NCBI RefSeq assembly: GCF_003363265.1
Contig: NZ_QRBF01000010.1
Span: forward strand, 1 to 64,000
Direction of reading: 5' to 3'
DNA: 64,000 bases
Origin: Dyella psychrodurans
GTDB lineage: Bacteria; Pseudomonadota; Gammaproteobacteria; Xanthomonadales; Rhodanobacteraceae
Shown here: positions 1 through 8,584 of the stretch, piece by piece
Position numbering within the stretch: the stretch's first letter is position 1
Layout of the letters: every line of letters starts with the position of its first letter
The notes under the pieces: model-generated
Seen by the model: the letters and a program-made list of their open reading frames with translations, nothing else
The model's database searches: none
What the model was told of the DNA's origin: nothing
Program-made: the position numbers and the translations under genes

Positions 1-117
1 GCTGCTTGAGCTGCTGGATGCCGGAGCTGCCGGGGCGGCAGTGTTGTCCTGCGCGTGAACGGCACCCACGCCGCCCAGGGCAAGAGCGATCAGAAAATAT
101 AGGCCCTTATGCTTCAT
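1..117 (-). CDS. Secreted protein, 5' end only (runs off the window)
   Basis: Only the first 39 codons are inside the window. They begin MKHKGLYFLIALALGGVGAV and continue HAQDN, a clear Sec signal peptide with a likely cut after VHA. A low-complexity Ala/Pro/Ser stretch follows. An AGGAGA ribosome site lies about 6 bases upstream of the ATG. The body of the protein is outside the window, so no function can be given. Confidence 0.7.
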   Translation of the reverse strand, partial: MKHKGLYFLIALALGGVGAVHAQDNTAAPAAPASSSSSS

Positions 118-303
118 CAGATGTCTCCTCTTCTTAATGATTTAGGGCATTCATCCCGCCAAGAATGAAAATCGCTTTTCGTTATTTCGCGGCCCTGTAC
201 GAACCGCGAAATTCCCTGCGATGAACGTGCACCCTGCATAATCGAGTTTAACAAAAACTAAATGTTTTGCAAAATCGACTCTAATTCATCCTAAATTCTC
301 TGC

Positions 304-325
304 TCACGCTGTCTTTACAGCGTGA
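304..325 (-). terminator. Hairpin overlapping the prpD stop codon
   Basis: TCACGCTGT and ACAGCGTGA form a perfect 9-bp stem around a 3-4 base loop, and the TAA stop of prpD lies in the loop region. There is no U-tract on the minus strand, so it may be a weak terminator or a 3'-end stabiliser. Confidence 0.4.
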
Positions 326-1766
326 AGAGACCCAGGAACGCCTGAATGGGCATGGCGTCCAGTTTGGCCGGGTCGGCCGTGGCTTCCAGAATCGCCTTGA
401 CCCGGTTGGCAGGCAAATGCCCGCGCATGGCAGCCTCGAACTTCTTGAGCAGTACGGGGATACCCTCCGCCCGACGCTTGCGGTGGCCGATCGGGTAATC
501 GATGGACACCTTTTCGGTGCTGGTGCCGTCCTTGAAAAACACCTGCACCGAGTTGCCGATGTAGCGCTTGTCGGGGTCGAAATAGTCCTTGGTGAATTGC
601 GGGTTTTCCGCCACCACCATCTTTTCGCGCAGGGCGTCGATGCGCGGATCGGCGGCGACGTCGTCGTTGTAGTCATCGGCGGTGAGGCGGCCGAAGATCA
701 ACGGGACGGCCACCATGTACTGGATGCAATGGTCGCGGTCTGCGTAGTTGGCGAGCGGGCCGGTCTTGTCGATGATGCGGCAACCCGCTTCCTGGGTTTC
801 GAGCACCACCTTCTCGATCTGATCGAGCTTGCCGGCAACCTGACCGTGCAGCTTCATGGCGCACTCCACGGCGGTCTGCGCATGGAATTCGGCCGGGAAG
901 CTGATCTTGAACAGCACGTTTTCCATCACGTAGCTGCCGAACGGCCGCTCGAACTGGAAAGCATTGCCCTTGAAGGCGACGTCGTAATAACCCCAGGTCT
1001 TCGCCGACAGCGCCGAGGGATAACCAACCACCCCACGGTAGACGGCATTGATCGCGTGAGTGACGGCGCGGCGGCACGCGTCGCCGGCAGCCCAGCTCTT
1101 GCGCGGCCCGGTGTTCGGGGCGTGACGGTAAGTACGCAGTGCGCCGTTGTCGATCCAGCTGTGCGAGACGGCCGTGGTGATCTGCTCCTTGTTGCCTCCC
1201 AGCATGGCCGTGGCGACCGCCGTGGAAGCAAGGCGCACCAGGATCACGTGGTCCTGGCCGACGCGATTGAAGCTGTTGAGCAGCGCGTAGCAGCCCTGGA
1301 TTTCATGGGCTTTGATGGCATAGGCGAGCACATCGCGCACGGTCAGCGGCTTGCCGCCTTCGCGCTCGGCCTTGCGGCTGAGGTAATCGGCCACGGCGAG
1401 GATGGCGCCGAGGTTGTCCGACGGATGGCCCCACTCGGCGGCCAGCCAGGTGTCGTTGAAGTCCAGCCAACGGATCTGCGTACCGATCGCAAACGCAGCC
1501 TGCACCGGATCCAGCTCATGGCTGGTACCCGGCACGCGTGCACCGCCCGGCAGCGTTGCGCCGGGAACCAACGGCCCGAGGTGCTTTACGCATTCCGGAA
1601 ACTTCATCGCCAGCATGGACGTACCCAGCGAATCGAGCAGCATATAGCGCGCAGTGTCGTACGCTTCGGTCGAATCGATCGTGTAATCGGCAACGTAGTT
1701 GGCGATGTCGACCAGCGGCTGATCGGGGTCAGGACGCTTGGCGGAACGGATATCGTGCGCGCTCAT
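315..1766 (-). CDS. prpD: 2-methylcitrate dehydratase PrpD
   Basis: PrpD dehydrates 2-methylcitrate to 2-methylaconitate in the cytoplasmic methylcitrate cycle, which oxidises propionyl-CoA to pyruvate and succinate. The 483-residue product has the usual length of enterobacterial PrpD and reads like it throughout. Examples are RWLDFNDTWLAAEWGHPSDN near residue 100, the AHEIQGC segment, SFNRVGQDHV and YRHAPNTG. It starts MSAHDIRSAKRP. The gene is separated from prpB and prpC by about 5.6 kb holding a TerC gene and the Fap-like operon, so it must have its own promoter. No prpF or acnD is present in the window, which fits the PrpD-type route. Confidence 0.95.
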   Translation of the reverse strand: MSAHDIRSAKRPDPDQPLVDIANYVADYTIDSTEAYDTARYMLLDSLGTSMLAMKFPECVKHLGPLVPGATLPGGARVPGTSHELDPVQAAFAIGTQIRWLDFNDTWLAAEWGHPSDNLGAILAVADYLSRKAEREGGKPLTVRDVLAYAIKAHEIQGCYALLNSFNRVGQDHVILVRLASTAVATAMLGGNKEQITTAVSHSWIDNGALRTYRHAPNTGPRKSWAAGDACRRAVTHAINAVYRGVVGYPSALSAKTWGYYDVAFKGNAFQFERPFGSYVMENVLFKISFPAEFHAQTAVECAMKLHGQVAGKLDQIEKVVLETQEAGCRIIDKTGPLANYADRDHCIQYMVAVPLIFGRLTADDYNDDVAADPRIDALREKMVVAENPQFTKDYFDPDKRYIGNSVQVFFKDGTSTEKVSIDYPIGHRKRRAEGIPVLLKKFEAAMRGHLPANRVKAILEATADPAKLDAMPIQAFLGLFTL

Positions 1767-1889
1767 GGCAGGGTCTCGATGTAGGGAAAACGCCCATTGT
1801 ATCCGGCCTTCCCCGCTGTGAGAGCCCGTCTACGCACGAAGAGGCGCCTTGACCGCCTGCCCCGCCCCTGTCGAAAATGCCCCCGAATC

Positions 1890-2012
1890 ATCCCAAAGGG
1901 GAGTAGTTCCGGACGCGGCCATGCCGCATCCGCGCGGCGTTCGTCATCACGAGCGAGGCTTCGCTCCGGGCACCGCGGTGGCAAGTGCTTCGAACGAGAC
2001 TTTTGCGATGAC
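1890..2012 (+). promoter_or_regulatory. Probable yybP-ykoY manganese riboswitch upstream of the TerC gene
   Basis: The stretch contains AAAGGGGAGTAG (1895-1906), the most conserved part of the yybP-ykoY element. About 90 bases later it has GAGACTTTTG (1996-2005), which matches the 3' conserved GAGAC-CUUU part. CAAAG at the 5' side can pair with CUUUUG at the 3' side to close the P1 stem. GC-rich hairpins such as GCGGC-CAT-GCCGC lie between. This family senses Mn2+ and commonly precedes TerC or MntP-type exporters, which is the gene found here. The call rests on motif recognition by eye, and the boundaries are approximate. Confidence 0.7.
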
Positions 2013-2068
2013 AACGGGCCGCGCGCGTCCGTCGTCATTGCTTGAGTCCGGCGCGCCAAGGACACTGC

Positions 2069-2740
2069 ATGATTCTCCCCACTCATTTGCTATCGGATCT
2101 GCTTACCATCGTCCTGCTGGACCTGGTGCTTGCCGGCGACAACGCCATCGTCATCGCTCTCGCTGCCCGCAACCTTCCCCGCTCGCTGCAGAACCGGGCG
2201 GTGTTCTGGGGCACCTTCGGTGCCGTTGCCGTGCGCATCGTGCTTACGGTGTTGGTGGTTTACCTGCTCACTTTCCCAGGATTGATGCTGGTGGGTGGCC
2301 TGTTGCTGCTGCCGATCGCATGGAATCTTCTGAAGCCCGATCCCGCCGAAACTCAAAACATGGCGCCTGCCGCCAACTTCTGGGCCGCACTGCGCATGAT
2401 CGTGGTGGCCGATGCCTTGATGGGCCTGGACAACGTGCTGGCCATCGCCGGTGCTGCGAAAGGTCATACGGGCTTGGTCGTCGTCGGCTTGTTGATCAGC
2501 ATCCCGCTGGTGGTGTGGGGTTCGACGCTGATCCTGAAGTTGATCGAACGTTTTCCGATCATCGTCTATGCCGGCGCGGCGGCTATTGCGTGGACAGCGG
2601 GCCGCATGATCAGTCACGAAAGACTGTGGCTGAATTGGTTCACGGCGCATGGATGGATGAAACATGTTTTGGAAGTGACACTGGTCGTCGTCATCTGCGG
2701 CGGGCGTTGGTTGCTTAATCGACGCACGTGCGCCACTTGA
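2069..2740 (+). CDS. TerC/YjbE-family integral membrane protein, probable Mn2+ exporter
   Basis: The 223-residue inner-membrane protein belongs to the TerC family. Two family signatures with acidic residues inside membrane segments are visible: LDLVLAGDNAIVIALAARN near residue 20 and ADALMGLDNVLAIAGAAKG near residue 120. Both likely bind metal. Seven or so hydrophobic segments cover most of the chain. ATG 2069 is preferred over the upstream TTG 2042 because AAGGA lies 6 bases before it. The upstream manganese-type riboswitch supports a role in manganese efflux rather than tellurite resistance. The substrate is inferred from context. Confidence 0.85.
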   Translation: MILPTHLLSDLLTIVLLDLVLAGDNAIVIALAARNLPRSLQNRAVFWGTFGAVAVRIVLTVLVVYLLTFPGLMLVGGLLLLPIAWNLLKPDPAETQNMAPAANFWAALRMIVVADALMGLDNVLAIAGAAKGHTGLVVVGLLISIPLVVWGSTLILKLIERFPIIVYAGAAAIAWTAGRMISHERLWLNWFTAHGWMKHVLEVTLVVVICGGRWLLNRRTCAT

Positions 2741-2780
2741 GAAAAGAACCGACGCAGCAGCACTCGCGCTCAATTTTCCG

Positions 2781-4181
2781 TCAGTACATCATCGGCACAC
2801 GAATCGTTACCGTCGCGTCCGGCGTATCGCGCGTCACACCCACGCCAAGCGTGAAGTTCAACGTGCGCTTCTCATTGAAGCGATACGAGCCGCCGATCAG
2901 CAGCGTCCCCAGCCACACCTTGGTTGAACCCGGCAACTTCTGGCCACTCTCGTAAGTCGTGCCGATAAATGTCTGGTCGTAGCCGATACTGAGCGACGCC
3001 TTGTCGTTCAGCGCCATGCCCATGCCGATACTGACATCCGCCTCGTTGCCCATCTTCACGTTGCCGAGGAATTGCGTACCGCCCAGCAGGATGTGCTCGT
3101 AAACATTGTGTCGTTCAATGTTGTAGAGATAACTCAGGTTGCCGAAAAACACGACCGGGTCAGACGGGAACAACCAAGTGACACCAGGTTGCAAGGTATA
3201 AAAGCCCGTACCCGTGGGTTGCTGCACGGGCAAGCCTGTACCGGTGAGGTTCTGCACGCAACGCGTCACGCAATCGGTCACGACTTGGAACGGATCGGTA
3301 CCTGTGTGTGTTTTGAAGCGAAACCAGCCTATGTAGTACGCCTTGTCCGCGCCGCCATCGTTGATCTGGTAACGCGCCGTTGCCTCGATATCACCCAATC
3401 CTTTGCCGCTGGAACTGAAAACACTGTTTACCGCCGAACCCGTCAGCACTGCGCGGCTCACGGTGTCGTCGTGCGTATCGACGTAAGGCACGCGCACTTC
3501 TACTTCCAGTCGATTGGTGATGCCGTAACGCCCTGTCAGAATCGCAGTCTGCGTCGTGTCGCGAACCTGTCGAACATCGATCAACCCGATCAAGATGGCC
3601 GGAATGATCGTGTAACCCACCAATGCGACACGATCCGCCGTCGAATAGCCAAACTGGTAAGCCGGCTCGATGACGAATTTTCCCTTGGGGGTCAGCACGC
3701 CAGGTTGCTGAAAGATCGGAGCCACCTCAGGCGGCCGAGAATTCTGGGGAGGCGCCTGTCCTACCGGCGTACTGGGCGTCGCCGTCTGCGGCTGTGCCGC
3801 CTGCTGATCTGCCGACATATCCGGCGACGGCATCGGCAACGCAGTGGCGTTGGCGCCCGCTACAGCGATATTGCCGCCGCGCTGCTTATCCAGCACATCC
3901 ATGCCGACGGCGTGCCGAAGGGCTTTGTAGTCGGCCTCTTGCTCGGCGAGTTGGTGCTGGAGTGCGTCGATCTGGCTGCGCATGGCTTCGATGCGCGCGT
4001 CCTGCTCCTGCAAACGCTGCCTTATTTCAGGAGAAGGCACGCTACCCGTGCTGGATGCCGGCGCTGACGCGTCCTGCGCAAACAACGCGCCATACGAGAA
4101 CATGAAACACGCACAGCCGATCGCGCACGCCAAAGGTGTGCGCTTTCGTTCCATCCCGCCATCCCGATCCTTCTTATTCAT
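2781..4181 (-). CDS. FapF-like outer-membrane beta-barrel with N-terminal coiled coil
   Basis: The 466-residue product has a signal peptide ending ALFAQ near residue 36, then a heptad-rich coiled coil (about 50-100, RQRLQEQDARIEAMRSQIDA). A Pro/Gln-rich linker (about 120-165) follows, then a long region of alternating hydrophobic strands ending in an aromatic residue (PMMY), as expected of an outer-membrane barrel. Coiled coil, linker and barrel is the layout of FapF, the trimeric channel that exports amyloid subunits in Pseudomonas. GGAGAG lies 7 bases before ATG 4181. It is the last gene of the operon, 33 bases after the FapE-position gene. Homology to FapF is inferred from architecture and context. 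Confidence 0.7.
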   Translation of the reverse strand: MNKKDRDGGMERKRTPLACAIGCACFMFSYGALFAQDASAPASSTGSVPSPEIRQRLQEQDARIEAMRSQIDALQHQLAEQEADYKALRHAVGMDVLDKQRGGNIAVAGANATALPMPSPDMSADQQAAQPQTATPSTPVGQAPPQNSRPPEVAPIFQQPGVLTPKGKFVIEPAYQFGYSTADRVALVGYTIIPAILIGLIDVRQVRDTTQTAILTGRYGITNRLEVEVRVPYVDTHDDTVSRAVLTGSAVNSVFSSSGKGLGDIEATARYQINDGGADKAYYIGWFRFKTHTGTDPFQVVTDCVTRCVQNLTGTGLPVQQPTGTGFYTLQPGVTWLFPSDPVVFFGNLSYLYNIERHNVYEHILLGGTQFLGNVKMGNEADVSIGMGMALNDKASLSIGYDQTFIGTTYESGQKLPGSTKVWLGTLLIGGSYRFNEKRTLNFTLGVGVTRDTPDATVTIRVPMMY

Positions 4182-4214
4182 GTCGGCTCTCCGATAAGAC
4201 CTCGTCTTGCGCCC

Positions 4215-4769
4215 TCAGTGGCCCAGCGCTTGCACTTGCACTGCTTGCAAGGCTTGCTGCAGTCCTTGACCACGGAATGCATTGAGCGTGTTCACCGACA
4301 CGTTCAACGTTGTAAGACTTCGGATCGTCTGGTTGTTCAGCGTGTTCTGGATGACCGTCGCCGCGGCGGTCTGCCCCATCGACGAAGGATCGAAGGTATT
4401 GCCAGGGCCGTCTTGCACGACATTGACCGTGCCGAGTGCCGAGGCGAGTGCTGTCGCCTGCTGCGTGGTGATATGAGCGACATCGGGAATGTTGACGCTG
4501 CTGTACGTCACCAGATCGCCGTTGATGTAGACCGCGCGCTCAATGCCGAACGATACTTCCAGGCCGTCTCCCAGATCGAAACCGCCGCGCACGGCAGCAA
4601 GCTTTTCGAAGGGAACCGGATAGCCGAGATCTGCGATGCGGTGCGCGGCTGCGGTCGGCTGATCGGATGCAGGCGACGATTGCGCATGCACGACAGCGGC
4701 GCATGCCAGACATGCGCCAAGCAATGCCAGGCGCGAGAGAACGTGTGCGAGGGACATGATCCACCTCAT
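4215..4769 (-). CDS. Secreted protein in the FapE position of a Fap-like operon
   Basis: The 184-residue protein has a signal peptide cut near VVHAQ (residue 30). It carries a conserved-looking segment VRGGFDLGDGLEVSFGIERA (about 61-80) followed by VYINGDLV, and a C-terminal stretch TVIQNTLNNQTI. Its start codon overlaps the stop of the C39 peptidase gene by ATGA, which indicates translational coupling. The C-terminal QN motif resembles those at the ends of the two secreted proteins encoded upstream. It could be a minor fibre component or an export accessory. I recognise the family as one found beside C39 peptidases, but a direct function is not known to me. Confidence 0.65.
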   Translation of the reverse strand: MRWIMSLAHVLSRLALLGACLACAAVVHAQSSPASDQPTAAAHRIADLGYPVPFEKLAAVRGGFDLGDGLEVSFGIERAVYINGDLVTYSSVNIPDVAHITTQQATALASALGTVNVVQDGPGNTFDPSSMGQTAAATVIQNTLNNQTIRSLTTLNVSVNTLNAFRGQGLQQALQAVQVQALGH

Positions 4770-5458
4770 ATGTCGCCCGGCCCGTATTTCGACATGGTGA
4801 TCGTGTCCAACCCCCGCCGATCGATACCGATACCCAACGGCGCGATGGGTGCGTTATGCCAATCGCCATCAGTATTGAAGTGCGCGAACTGGCGCCGGTT
4901 GTGGATCACGAACACCAACCCATTCGTCCATAACTGGTTGAAGCGATCCAGCGGGATCGCCCGCGTACCTCGCGCGGGGTCGCCCACCAGAACGCGCCCA
5001 TAGCGAATCCCCTTGATCACCACAAAATGGTGATAGCCGCGATCCTGGATCAGCACGATCGCCGGAAGATTGGCCTTCTGGAGCTGATCGAGAGATGCGC
5101 GAAAACCGTCGGCGTCGAAGCCGATGCTTTCCAGATAGAGCTTGATATCCAGCAGCGAAAAACCTTCTTTGTTGATCTTGTTGCGGTCGCCATGCGCGTA
5201 CATCTGCTCGAATACGACCTGTTCGTTGACCGGATAGTCGTACTGGTAGGTCAACAAGGTCGCCACGGCCGCCGAGCCGCAGCTGAAATCGTATTTCTGG
5301 TGGATCGTGTTGCGGAACTTCACTTCCTTCAACGTCAATATGTGCAACGTGTAGGTCTGCCCCGCATTGTCGTTCAACGCCATCGTGCCGGCGCGCACGC
5401 TCGTCGGCAGCGCGATGCACAGCGCGACGAAAGCAAGCGTCGGCAGCAGTCGCCTCAT
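4766..5458 (-). CDS. Periplasmic C39-family cysteine peptidase, FapD-like
   Basis: The 230-residue protein has an N-terminal signal peptide (cut near SVRAG, residue 24) and a papain-like C39 domain. The active-site set is complete: Gln54 and Cys60 in HQKYDFSCGSAA, His144 in GYHHFVVIKG and Asp160 in VGDPARG. C39 domains of ABC exporters are cytoplasmic, but this one is a stand-alone exported protein like FapD of the Pseudomonas functional amyloid system. It overlaps its neighbours on both sides by ATGA, so it sits in the middle of a coupled operon. Its likely substrates are the secreted proteins encoded beside it. This is inferred. Confidence 0.8.
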   Translation of the reverse strand: MRRLLPTLAFVALCIALPTSVRAGTMALNDNAGQTYTLHILTLKEVKFRNTIHQKYDFSCGSAAVATLLTYQYDYPVNEQVVFEQMYAHGDRNKINKEGFSLLDIKLYLESIGFDADGFRASLDQLQKANLPAIVLIQDRGYHHFVVIKGIRYGRVLVGDPARGTRAIPLDRFNQLWTNGLVFVIHNRRQFAHFNTDGDWHNAPIAPLGIGIDRRGLDTITMSKYGPGDI

Positions 5459-5868
5459 GGTTTCATCTGCACGTTGACGATAACGCCGCTTTGAATCAGC
5501 ACATTGTTGCCGGTGTTCTGGATCACCGAAGGCAACCCCGATGCATTGGAGAACGAATCTCCCGAGATCGTGTTAGCTCCCGTCGTGACATTCGTGGCGG
5601 TGTCATTGGAAACCGTTCCGGTCATCGTTTGAATGCCGGCTTGCACTGAGATATTGCCGTTACCGCCGCTGTAATGCCCCAACGTGCCGGCACTTACCGC
5701 TTGACCGAATCCATCGATATAGACCGGCTGTGCGTTCGCGGGCGCCGGCGCGCGACTTCCCTGCTGAGTGTTTGTGGTGTTGCCGGGTGCGTCTGCTGCA
5801 AACACAAAACCCGACAATCCCGCCACACACGACAACGTCACACCTGCTACTGCTCTTACAAGAGACAT
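5455..5868 (-). CDS. Small secreted protein, candidate minor amyloid or nucleator subunit
   Basis: The 137-residue product starts at ATG 5868, with GGAG 8 bases upstream, rather than at longer in-frame starts. A signal peptide ends GFVFAADAP. The mature part is rich in Asn, Thr, Gly and Ser. It ends with SVIQNTGNNVLIQSGVIVNV, a motif related to the C-termini of the next upstream and the FapE-position proteins. The stop overlaps the start of the C39 peptidase gene. Size, composition and place suggest a FapB- or FapE-type component. No enzymatic motif is present. Confidence 0.65.
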   Translation of the reverse strand: MSLVRAVAGVTLSCVAGLSGFVFAADAPGNTTNTQQGSRAPAPANAQPVYIDGFGQAVSAGTLGHYSGGNGNISVQAGIQTMTGTVSNDTATNVTTGANTISGDSFSNASGLPSVIQNTGNNVLIQSGVIVNVQMKP

Positions 5869-5995
5869 GGCACGACTCCGATCGCGTTGGCGCATCGAAT
5901 ACGACCGTGTGCCGGCCGGTTGCACGAAACAGCCGGCCGGCTTGCATAGCAAAAGTGGAGCGATGCGTGCTCCACTTTTGCCGATCAGTCGCTAC

Positions 5996-6952
5996 TCAAT
6001 GGCCGCCCACGTTCAGGTTGGCTTGAACTGTCACGCCCTGCTGGATCAACGCGGCTGCGCCGCTGTTCTGAGCAATGGTCGTGATGCCAGCCGCCGCTGC
6101 CGCGGTGCTATCCATCGTGTTGGACATGTCGAACGTGCCAGCATTGGCATCGGTGCTTCCACCTGCTCCGCCGCTACCACCTGCACCACCTGAGCCTGCG
6201 CCGCCAGTCGCCATGCCGCCCGCGCCGCCTGCACCGCCTTCACCGCCAGCACTCGCTACTGTGCCGCTGGTTCCGCCGCTCGAGGTGCTGCTGCCGGTCG
6301 TCGACGATGCTGCGCCAGCTGTTGCGGTACCGCCCGTGCCTGTACCCGAACCGGCATCCGCGGTCCCACTGCCGCCACCGGCCTTGGCGTTGCCGCCAGA
6401 ACCCGATGCGCCATCTTCGTTCGCACCGCTTCCCGCAAATGCGCCGCCGCTGTTGGACAGCGAACCACCGGCCTTGCCGCTGTGTGCATAAGCGTTGCCG
6501 CCGCTGCCACCCGATCCGCCGCCGCCTTCCACTGCTATGCCACCGAGGCCTGCGCCGCCCTTGCCGCCTCTTCCGCCACTCGCGTTGCCGTTATCGGTCG
6601 CGCTGTTGCCAATGCCGTAAACCTGGACATTGCTGACGTAGCCGTTGAGGTTGGTCGTTGCGATCGCATTGCTGGTATTGAATGCATCACTGACCGTGGA
6701 GGTTGCGGTGCCACCATTGTTGGCGGCTGCAGTTCCCATGCCGTCACTTGTCACGCTGTTGTCGTTGCCGCTTTCGCTATAGGCCTTTGTGACGGTCTTG
6801 GAGTGAGTACTCGAGTCCGTGGATGAGTTGGTGTTTGAGCTCGTTATGGTCCCTGAGTTTCCATTGTTCTGGTGAGAGTTGTTATCTGCCATAGCCGGGA
6901 GAGCAAGTCCCAAGCCAAGCGTCACTGCCATGAAAATTAGAGTCTTGCGCAT
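5996..6952 (-). CDS. Gly/Ser/Asn/Ala-rich secreted protein, candidate main fibre subunit
   Basis: The 318-residue protein begins MRKTLIFMAV at ATG 6952, directly behind a GGGAGGAATC ribosome site, and has a signal peptide cut near ALPAMA (residue 22). The mature chain opens with an Asn/Ser/Thr tract. It then has a long region of short irregular GG, GS, GA and GN repeats (about 125-285) with very few charged or hydrophobic residues, and ends with TIAQNSGAAALIQQGVTVQA. It is the first gene of the minus-strand operon that also encodes the C39 peptidase and the outer-membrane barrel. This is consistent with a secreted fibre or matrix protein. No known family was recognised. Confidence 0.65.
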   Translation of the reverse strand: MRKTLIFMAVTLGLGLALPAMADNNSHQNNGNSGTITSSNTNSSTDSSTHSKTVTKAYSESGNDNSVTSDGMGTAAANNGGTATSTVSDAFNTSNAIATTNLNGYVSNVQVYGIGNSATDNGNASGGRGGKGGAGLGGIAVEGGGGSGGSGGNAYAHSGKAGGSLSNSGGAFAGSGANEDGASGSGGNAKAGGGSGTADAGSGTGTGGTATAGAASSTTGSSTSSGGTSGTVASAGGEGGAGGAGGMATGGAGSGGAGGSGGAGGSTDANAGTFDMSNTMDSTAAAAAGITTIAQNSGAAALIQQGVTVQANLNVGGH

Positions 6953-7311
6953 GTTGATTCCTCCCGGAAACCGGAATGCGATGACCCCCTGTTTTGCTGG
7001 TGTAGCTCCTACATGTGGCAAGGTGCATGCCAGCAGGATGGGCTCGAAAAGGGGCCAACAACATGCAATGAAATCAGTCGATTGCGGACAACCGGCGAAA
7101 ACGCCAAGGCATCGTTGAGTCATAAAGTGATGCACGAATGCAACACCTCCCATTCAGCGAATGCATTTTCAAACGTTCACGCGCCGATATGCGCTTTAGG
7201 AATAGCGATTCCGGCGAAATGCCCCTGTGTTTCACGATGTATCAGAGATGCAACACTGCTTATGCACGCGTGGCACGCTATAAAGCGAACGTTTCGTGAA
7301 AAACATGTATG
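6953..7311. other. Intergenic region upstream of the Fap-like operon
   Basis: This 360-base gap should hold the operon promoter on the minus strand. I see a small dyad TGTAGCTCCTACA (7001-7013) about 50 bases before the start codon and no convincing coding sequence. No sigma-54 site (TGGCAC-N5-TTGCA) or tandem operator was found by eye. Confidence 0.4.
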
Positions 7312-7335
7312 AAAAAGGGGCCGAAGCCCCTTTTT
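7312..7335 (-). terminator. Intrinsic terminator of prpC
   Basis: The bases AAAAAGGGGC-CGAA-GCCCCTTTTT form a perfect 10-bp hairpin. On the minus strand the loop is UUCG and the hairpin ends in U5, 24 bases after the prpC stop. Confidence 0.9.
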
Positions 7336-7359
7336 CTCTTGCTCGTGAAACGCGTTTTA

Positions 7360-8511
7360 TCAGCGCTTTTCGATCGGCACGTAAGTGCGATCTTCCGGTC
7401 CGATGTAGTTGGCGCTCGGGCGAATGATCTTGCCGTCTTCGCGTTGCTCGATGACGTGCGCACTCCATCCCGACGTCCGCGCGATGACGAACAGCGGCGT
7501 GAACATGGCCGTCGGCACGCCCATCATGTGGTAGGCACTGGCCGAGTACCAGTCGAGATTGGGGAACATCTTCTTCAATTCCCACATCACCTTTTCGATG
7601 CGCTCGGAGACATCGAACAAATTGGGATTACCGCCTTCGGCGCACAGCTTGCGCGAGATTTCCTTGATGATCACGTTGCGCGGATCGGATACGGTGTAAA
7701 CCGGGTGGCCGAAGCCGATGATGATTTCCTTGCGCTCCACACGGGCGCGGATATCCGCTTCCGCCTCGGCCGCGCTGCGATAGCGGGCGATGATGTCCAT
7801 CGCTACTTCGTTGGCGCCGCCATGCTTGGGACCGCGCAATGCGCCGATGGCGCCGGTGATGGCCGAATACATATCCGAACCGGTACCCGCGATCACGCGC
7901 GCGGTGAAGGTGGATGCGTTGAATTCGTGCTCGGCGTACAGCACCAGCGAGCGATCCAGCGAGTTCGCGCACAGCTCGCTCGACTTCTTGCCGTGCAGCA
8001 AGTGCAGGAAGTGCGCAGCGATCGATTCGTCGTCGGTTTCGGTTTCGATGCGCTTGCCGTTGTGGCTGAAGTGGTACCAGTACAGCAGCATGGAACCGAA
8101 GCTGGCCATCAAACGGTCGGCGATATCGCGCGCACCGGTCACGTTGTGATCTTCCTTTTCCGGAAGGACCGTACCCAGCACCGAGCAGCCGGTACGCATC
8201 ACGTCCATCGGATGCGTGGCGGCGGGCAGCAGTTCCAGCGCGCTCTTCACGGGAGCGGGCAGGCCGCGCAGGCGCTTGAGCTTGGCGCGATAGGCATTGA
8301 GTTCCGCCCAGTTCGGCAACACGCCGTGCACCAACAAATAGGCCACTTCCTCGAAGCAGCCCTTTGCCGCCAGATCGTGAATGTCATAGCCGCGGTAATG
8401 CAGGTCGTTGCCGCTGCGGCCGACCGTGCACAGCGCGGTGTTGCCCGCGGTCACGCCGGACAGGGCGACGGATTTCTTCGGCTTGGGGGCGGTTGCGGAT
8501 TGCTCGCTCAT
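7360..8511 (-). CDS. prpC: 2-methylcitrate synthase PrpC
   Basis: The 383-residue enzyme condenses propionyl-CoA with oxaloacetate to give 2-methylcitrate. It shows the citrate synthase catalytic set: His in [10 protein letters not shown], His in IGFGHPVYT and Asp in [12 protein letters not shown], plus the substrate-binding segment [11 protein letters not shown] 8511 is chosen over an upstream GTG because the product then starts [13 protein letters not shown] and has the family length, with GGAG upstream. It lies 73 bases after prpB on the same strand and ends in its own terminator. The DUF2332 gene, prpB and prpC therefore form one unit. Confidence 0.95.
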   Translation of the reverse strand: MSEQSATAPKPKKSVALSGVTAGNTALCTVGRSGNDLHYRGYDIHDLAAKGCFEEVAYLLVHGVLPNWAELNAYRAKLKRLRGLPAPVKSALELLPAATHPMDVMRTGCSVLGTVLPEKEDHNVTGARDIADRLMASFGSMLLYWYHFSHNGKRIETETDDESIAAHFLHLLHGKKSSELCANSLDRSLVLYAEHEFNASTFTARVIAGTGSDMYSAITGAIGALRGPKHGGANEVAMDIIARYRSAAEAEADIRARVERKEIIIGFGHPVYTVSDPRNVIIKEISRKLCAEGGNPNLFDVSERIEKVMWELKKMFPNLDWYSASAYHMMGVPTAMFTPLFVIARTSGWSAHVIEQREDGKIIRPSANYIGPEDRTYVPIEKR

Positions 8512-8584
8512 CGGTAGTGCTCCAGGGTGCGATACGTCATTCACGGCCACATTTTGCGTTTGCGGTCGAGTTGGAATTTAAGTC

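Noticed and set aside
417..1784. Long plus-strand open frame opposite prpD
   Set aside because: It is the antisense shadow of a clear PrpD coding sequence in high-GC DNA. It has no ribosome site and no recognisable domain.
6040..6600. Short tandem-like repeats that might be CRISPR or a DNA repeat array
   Set aside because: The repeats are imperfect, in frame, and encode the Gly/Ser-rich part of the secreted protein. There are no constant repeats with unique spacers.
6953..7311. Possible sigma-54 promoter for the Fap-like operon
   Set aside because: A TGGCAC is present on the plus strand only, and no TTGCA follows at the proper spacing on either strand.
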